Source: Mimachlamys varia (taxonomy: Eukaryota > Mollusca > Bivalvia > Pectinida > Pectinidae). From it: a stretch of DNA of 64,000 bases. Position 1 is the stretch's first letter. Every line of letters begins with the position of its first letter. The notes under the pieces were generated by a model, which saw nothing but the letters and a program-made list of their open reading frames with translations, was not told the origin of the DNA and ran no database searches. Shown here one piece after another: positions 58,436 to 64,000 of the stretch. Both the position numbers and the translations under genes were made by a program. The stretch lies in assembly GCA_947623455.1 (NCBI GenBank), contig OX392536.1, forward strand, positions 9,543,282-9,607,281, read 5' to 3'.

Positions 58436-61400
58436 ATGGCGCGTGAAAGAAATAAACGACAGATGGAGGTAGAGACACAGGAGGAAGATGATGACGCTGA
58501 TGCCGAAGAATACAACAGCATGCAGTACCTGCAGTTTGATCAAAATAGAAGCGAGAGGTTACGAGTTCGTCATGACTACCGGGTCCTCATTGAAGACATT
58601 CAAAGTGATTTTCTTGTTTTTCCTACATGTTGAGTTGTGTTTGTTTTTTTTTTTTTATATTTTGACAATTTAGTTGTTGTTGCAGAAATTTGATTGTCAC
58701 TGATTCATACAACGGATGTGGTCTAAGTCAGAAGCACGTTGGTCCATGGACTACAGGCTATAGGTCCACACAAGTATTAAATCTGATAAATGATACTCAA
58801 ATAAATAGTTCTAGTCTTGTGTTGGCAACGCTGGCACATTTAAGAAAAACATATTTGGCAGTATATGCATATATCCTTCAGAAGCATATTGATGGATGTT
58901 CATGAAATATCTGGGTCTTTGGGGCAATTTTAGTGTCACCTCCAAGTCATACTTTAAAAAAAAAGAGAGAAGAAAATTCTAAACAATCCAGATTACATTG
59001 GTTCACTAGCAAAAAAAAGTTATTTAAAACCCATCATTTTTTTGATTGAAATACACAAAACATCAAACCAAAATATTCTTCGAAAAACTATCGAAAAAAA
59101 TGAAATTTTGTAATAAAATCAAAATCATACAAACACTTTCAAATGAATCACTTTCTTCCAATAAATAATAATATCAAATATGACAGTGTTTTGATACCTT
59201 GATTTTACAGCAACCTGTGCCTTATTGAATTGGGAAAATTAAGTAGGATTGGCAGATAAATTGGGGAAATATTCTTGAATTTTGTTTCATTTTGGGAAAA
59301 TAATAAAAAATTTTACTGGGGGAAACAGCCTTATATTGGCTGTAAAACTGGGCCAACAAAATCAATGTATGAGTCATGGTGGCCGTTGTTTGTTTCAGAG
59401 AATACACACGATATGATCAATCCAGAATCTAAGCGACTACAAGAGGCTTTGGATGAGGCGAACTCTCTCAATAAAGAAGGTATTCAAGCAGCATTCCATT
59501 CTCACCCGTAGTGTTTGTAATAAAGGTAGCACTAAACATTGGGTACTGCATGTTTTCCTACAGTGTTTGTAATTTTGAACAGAGGTGGTCCATTCAGCTT
59601 TTAAGAATACTATGTCTATTCACAGCAAAAAAAAAAAAAATAACAGGAGATTTGTTCAGTTCATTGGGAAGTCCATTCTTCAGTTATCGTGATAAAGGTG
59701 TTCTGGTTATACAGAGTTATTTCTCTTGGAATGGATTATGCAAGATCCCTATTACAGAAAGTTAATCATGTAAGATTAAAAATTAAAAGATAAGTCGAAA
59801 TATTATCAAAATTGTTGAATTTTTAATGTACAATTTGTAAACTGTTTTTTTTTCTCAATAATTTGTTAATAAATATTTTGAAATTTACCAAATATTTTAT
59901 TGGATAATTGTTTTGTGGTATATGTATATAATGTACTTTGTAGTGCGGATGCCTAGAGAAGGAGCGTTAGACTCCCAAACCGTACTCCTCATATCTAATC
60001 TGAGTAGACAGAGAGCGGAAGCCCTGCATACAGACTTTGTCAAATTTGAGCCAGTTGAGTTTGCAGAGAAGTTGGTAAGATAATTAAAAAAAAAAATTTA
60101 GTTTTTTTTAAGGCTATGAGGTAACTACTGTGATATGAAACTCTTTTTTGGAAGAGATTAAACATTTTCGGAAATCTTTTATGAACTATAACTTGAGTTG
60201 AAACCATATAAAATACCTTTCAGGATTTACACAAGTTTTGAAATGACAATGGTGTTAACCCTTTAATCCTAATGAAACTCCTAAGCTCATCCCGGAGCAC
60301 ACACTTAAACTAGTCAATTTCAAAAGTTGAAACTTTAAGTTCATGGTTGAATGAGTTGATGGACTGCAATTACCGTCTATTGTGAGAAATAGATCAAGAA
60401 AATAGATGTCTTAAATTTGAGAAAGAACATTCATAAAGTTTTGATTGTATTTTAACGGCATTTTGAATTTTCTTAAACAGTGATTTTGTTTGTTCCGTTC
60501 TACTAGTGAATACAGGCTGGGTTTTTTTCAAGCTAAAAAGTGTCAAAAGCTCCAAGAATTTCATATCATAGGGGTAGGGATGTGGTCAGGTGTTTTCAAA
60601 AGTGCAAAGAAACAAACTAATTGTAAAAGGATGTGAAAATGACACCGTTAAAATGTTAAGATCACTTTCATTTATAGAGCAGTTGTTGTATACTGTTTAC
60701 TCGATGAGGGGGGATAACTTGCATCACATGTGAATTTTATACCATAGCCTATATTGGATATAGAAAATAGTCAAATACAGAGTTAAATATTTGTTAATCT
60801 GCAGTAAAGTGTTAACATGTTGAACAAAAATTAGACTGTGAGATCAGGTTTTAATTAAGTTATTTTTTTAGACATCAGAACAAGAGAACAAATTTTAGCT
60901 ATGACAACTTTTAATATTACACTTGTTTGCTATCAACTTGTCAGTGGGTTGTTTACTATCTCCCTGTGTTACACAGATAACGTTTGTAGACGGAGGAGCT
61001 GACAGACAGATGACACCGCAGAACTGGGTGATGCTTGGGTCAGCTGTCCAGAAATTCTTCAAAAAGTCCCCAGCCTTCCACTTCATGTGTGTATGACCGC
61101 TATATAATGTCAGAATGTCTTTATTGAAAATATGTATGACCTCTTTATGATGTCAGAATGTCTTTATCGACAATATGTATGACCGCTTTATGATGTCAGA
61201 ATGTCTTTATCGACAATATGTATGACCGCTATATGATGTCAGAATGTCTTTATCGACGATAAATCAAAGTGTTCGAGGATTGCCGTCCTCTTGTACTTGT
61301 TTGGTGATAAATCAGTGTTAGTGAAAAAATTGGTGAATATCATAATAAACTTTGTACACAGGATGGTACAATGTAATTGAATTTGAATGGTGAATTGAAT

Positions 61401-63134
61401 ATTGGGTGAACATGAACTTTTACCTTTGAGGGGGATTCCCAGAACTGGTCAATAATTTACAATGAAATCAAGATTGTAAGCTTATTCTGGTCCTATAATT
61501 AACCTCGCACTATTAAAAAGTTGGCAACCAAAATATGTTAATTTTGTTCAATCTGCTGTTCAACCAATATCAAAATGTATTGTAACACTTAATATACTTA
61601 TCATTGTCTTGTGTTTGGATATACACATTTCGTGGATACTTGTCTTGTGTTCCGATGTACACGTTTTGTCGATACTTGTCTTGTGTTCGGATGTACACGT
61701 TTTGTCGACACTTTTTTTGTGTTTGGATATACACGTTTTGTCGATACTTGTCTTGTGTTCGGAAGTACCTGTTTTGTCGATATTTGTCTTGTGTTTTGAT
61801 GTACACGTTTCGTGGATACTTGTCTTGTGTTTGGATATACATGTTTCGTCGATACTTGTCTTGTGTATTGTTTGTCGATACTTGTCTTGTGTTTGGATGT
61901 ACACGTTTCGTGGATACTTGTCTTGTGTTTGGATATACATGTTTCGTCGATACTTGTCTTGTGTTTGGATGTACACGTTTCGTGGATACTTGTCTTGTGT
62001 TTGGATGTACACGTTTTGTCGAAACTTGTCTTGTGTTTGGATATACATGTTTCGTCGATACTTGTCTTGTGTTTGGTTTGTCGATACTTGTCTTGTGTTT
62101 GGATGTACACGTTTCGTCGAAACTTGTCTTGTGTTTGGATGTACAGGTGTCGTCGATACTTGTCTTGTGTTTGGTTTGTCGACACTTGTCTTGTGTTTGG
62201 TTTGTCGACACTTGTCTTGTGTTTAGATATAAACATTGTTAATATAGTTTATCTGAATGACAGGTGAAGTACATAATCTCCTTTTTACGTAGGGGAGGGT
62301 CTTTCGAACGTCTAGCTGTGCCACAAACGGGCATCAAACGAGCTCCGAAGTTAAAAGAGAAAGATAATTTACAGGAGAAGGCAACAGTTCCAAAACAGGT
62401 ACTTTGAGGTGGTTGTGTATCAAGAATTATTGCATGTTGTTTTTGCACAAAATAAAAAGCTGAGCATAATTTTTCAAGTATGTTACTGATTGCTAGATTT
62501 TTTTATTCAGTGTTTGAATTGCTGCAAACCAAATCTGTTTGGATATCTACTAGATGAAAATAATAATGGAAGCAAGGTTTTTTTTTCTTCTTTCTTGACT
62601 TACAAAAACCGCTACAACTATCGTAGCATTTTAAGTATAAAGTGCTGAACATGTTTATAAAAAGGTGATAGTTCAACACAGTGAAATAAGTATATTACAG
62701 TTTTTAAATTGCTGGCAGAAATGTTGACAATACCAACAAAGGGGACAGCATTAACAAGATATTAATTTCAGTTATTTTACAATAATTGTTTAACAAGTTA
62801 TTTCAACTGACATTAATCACTCTTGTTGCCCGGATGTTAGCGTGGCGGGGGATCTAAGTGTGAGAGAAATTGCTGTACCAGGGGAAAACCCACATGGTAG
62901 GGTAAGGGACCCCATACCTTTTCACTCATGATTGAGGAATCAAACCCCAGCCACCCTAGCGAAAGGCAAGTTTGCTATCCACTGAACTTCTCAATATGAA
63001 AATGAATATCTTTTAACAAGTATTATTTTGTCTTCAGTTGAACAATTTTGGAGAAGGAGGAAAGAACGAGGGTACAACACAAGAAGTGGAGAGGGTGTTT
63101 GGACTTCTGAAAAAGTATTACCGGGACACTAACA
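58436..63134 (+). CDS. NSMCE4A: NSE4 kleisin subunit of the SMC5/6 complex (NSMCE4A-like), N-terminal 231 residues
   Basis: Six coding exons: 58436-58604, 59399-59479, 59944-60074, 60977-61086, 62293-62398 and 63038-63134, then donor A/GTGAGT; the 3' exons lie outside. Phases (1, 1, 0, 2, 0, 1) join without a stop. After an acidic N-terminus (QEEDDDADAEE) come RVRHDYRVLIEDIQ (about residues 44-57) and VRMPREGALDSQTVLL (about 84-99), matching the conserved Nse4 N-terminal helices that contact the SMC6 neck. Then come ITFVDGG (from 128), QNWVMLGSAVQKFFKKSPAF and FHFMGGSFER, and a charged linker to EVERVFGLLKKYY (about 215-227). Nse4 bridges the SMC5 and SMC6 heads and binds Nse1/Nse3, acting in nuclear DNA repair and in restraint of extrachromosomal DNA. 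The ATG was chosen because it opens the in-frame acidic start next to the promoter-like sequence. The C-terminal winged helix that binds SMC5 is not in view. Introns 4 and 6 carry minisatellites. Confidence 0.92.
61090..61261. repeat. 43-bp minisatellite, four copies, starting at the exon 4 donor of NSE4
   Basis: The unit is TGTATGACCGCTTTATGATG TCAGAATGTCTTTATCGACA ATA. Units start at 61090, 61133, 61176 and 61219. The donor GT is at 61087-61088, so the first unit begins within the donor consensus. Confidence 0.9.
61604..62238. repeat. 36-bp minisatellite in NSE4 intron 4, about 17 units
   Basis: The unit is CTTGTCTTGTGTTTGGATAT ACACGTTTTGTCGATA (36 bp), with some units shortened by 15 bp (GTTTGGTTTGTCGATACTTG). 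Most of the array is free of stops in all six frames, so long open frames appear on both strands. They are not genes. Confidence 0.95.
62825..62990 (-). mobile_element. tRNA-derived SINE (copy 2), diverged
   Basis: The minus strand shows CAGTGGATAGCAAAC, a B-box-like GGTTTGATTCC, GGTTTTCCCCTGG and a tail with GCTAACATCCGGG. It aligns with 28389-28541. It lies in NSE4 intron 5. Confidence 0.55.
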
Positions 63135-63195
63135 GTGAGTAGTGACCAATCATAACATCGTCACCTATCTGATCAGGGTTTGTGGCCTATGTACT

Positions 63196-63442
63196 GGGCC
63201 CAAGTGTTCAAAAGGTGATTAGCTTATATAATTAATCAGTAATTAACACACATTTTGATTATTCTGTAATTTTAAAACGAAACCATTGAATTAGTTACAG
63301 CATTTCTGATATCAAAAATCAAGTAGAGGCAATTTACATGTTAAATTTTGGAAGTGTGCGTTGTATATTGACAAAATTATAAATGGTTGAAAAATGCAGT
63401 GAAAAGGTGATTCAGCTAACCATCTTTTAAACAACCGGGCCC
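63196..63442. mobile_element. MITE with GTTCAAAAGGTGATTAGC ends (copy 3)
   Basis: Left GGGCCCAAGTGTTCAAAAGG then TGATTAGCTTA; right CAGCTAACCATCTTTTAAAC then AACCGGGCCC. The interior is in the opposite orientation to copies 1 and 2. It lies in NSE4 intron 6. Confidence 0.65.
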
Positions 63443-63498
63443 TGGTCGAAGGTCGGTGGTTTTTCTCCAGGAACTCCAGCTTTCCTCCACAACTAATA

Positions 63499-64000
63499 CT
63501 TGGCATGGCCTGGTATGACCTTAGCTGTAGCCTGGTATGACCTTACCGGTGGCCTGGTATGACCTTAGCTATGGCCTGGTATAACCTTAGCTGTGGCCTG
63601 GTATGACCTTAGCTGTGGCCTGGTATGACCTTAGCTATGGCCTGGTATGACCTTAGCCGCGACCTGATATGACCTTAGCTGTGGCCTGGTATGACCTTTG
63701 CTGTAGCCTGGTATGACCTTAGCTGTGGCCTGGTATGACCTTACCGGTGGCCTGGTATGACCTTAGCTATGGCCTTGTATGACCTTAGCTGTGGCCTGGT
63801 ATGACCTTAGCTGTGACCTGATATGACCTTAGGTGTGGCCTGGTATGACCTTTGCTGTGGCCTGGTATGACCTTAGCTGTGGCCTGGTATGACCTTAGTT
63901 GTGGCCTGGTATGACCTTAGCTGTGGCCTGGTATGACCTTAGCTGTGACCTGATATGACCTTAGGTGTGGCCTGGTATGACCTTTGCTGTGGCCTGGTAT
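63499..64000. repeat. 22-bp minisatellite, running off the window
   Basis: The unit is CTTAGCTGTGGCCTGGTATG AC (22 bp). It lies in NSE4 intron 6 and continues past the right edge. A variant with GACCTGATATGACC lies at 63661, 63815 and 63947 (steps of 7 and 6 units), which shows higher-order duplication. Confidence 0.95.

Noticed and set aside
61560..62267. Six overlapping open frames of 150-213 codons in the 36-bp array
   Set aside because: All six frames are open because of the repeat unit. The array lies between well-defined NSE4 exons and is intronic.

Overview
The window is animal nuclear DNA: AT-rich, intron-bearing genes with GT-AG junctions, many minisatellites and many short inverted-repeat transposons. 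Family content and repeat style suggest a lophotrochozoan, most likely a bivalve mollusc. That placement is inference, since no species marker is visible.

Three protein-coding genes can be supported, all by splicing short exons whose phases agree. (1) On the minus strand at 14515-14871 are the first three coding exons of a TIA1/TIAR-type RNA-binding protein; the rest lies to the left, undetected or outside the window. (2) On the plus strand at 36248-46170 is a complete PP2A regulatory subunit B (B55/PPP2R2) gene with eight coding exons encoding 444 residues. A second possible first coding exon lies 7 kb upstream at 29134-29230; it is phase-compatible and would give the protein a different 33-residue N-terminus. 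(3) On the plus strand at 58436-63134 are the first six coding exons (231 residues) of an NSE4 (NSMCE4A-like) kleisin of the SMC5/6 complex; the gene runs off the right edge.

The rest is repeats. Tandem arrays: 52 bp (3.3-4.6 kb), 69 bp (8.4-11.1 kb), a 7.4-kb run of abutting or adjacent 24-, 21- and 39-bp arrays (17.5-24.8 kb), 26 bp (49.8 kb), and 43-, 36- and 22-bp arrays inside NSE4 introns. The long open frames in these arrays come from unit lengths divisible by three and are not genes. Interspersed elements include several TIR/MITE families (some nested), long foldback palindromes, tRNA-derived SINEs and a decayed LINE reverse transcriptase.

The most unusual observations are: two miniature LTR-type elements (55503-55910 and 56282-56627) whose 128-159-bp terminal repeats each contain a tRNA-like pol III promoter, with primer-binding-site-like and polypurine-like sequences in the expected places; a 129-bp sequence present four times at identical length and near identity in two neighbouring PP2A introns while its flanks have diverged; the alternative PP2A first exon with a CRE upstream of each start; and the nested higher-order structure of the 21-bp array.

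The genes look like unrelated housekeeping neighbours (RNA regulation, phosphatase targeting, chromosome maintenance). Nothing in the sequence indicates that they act together.
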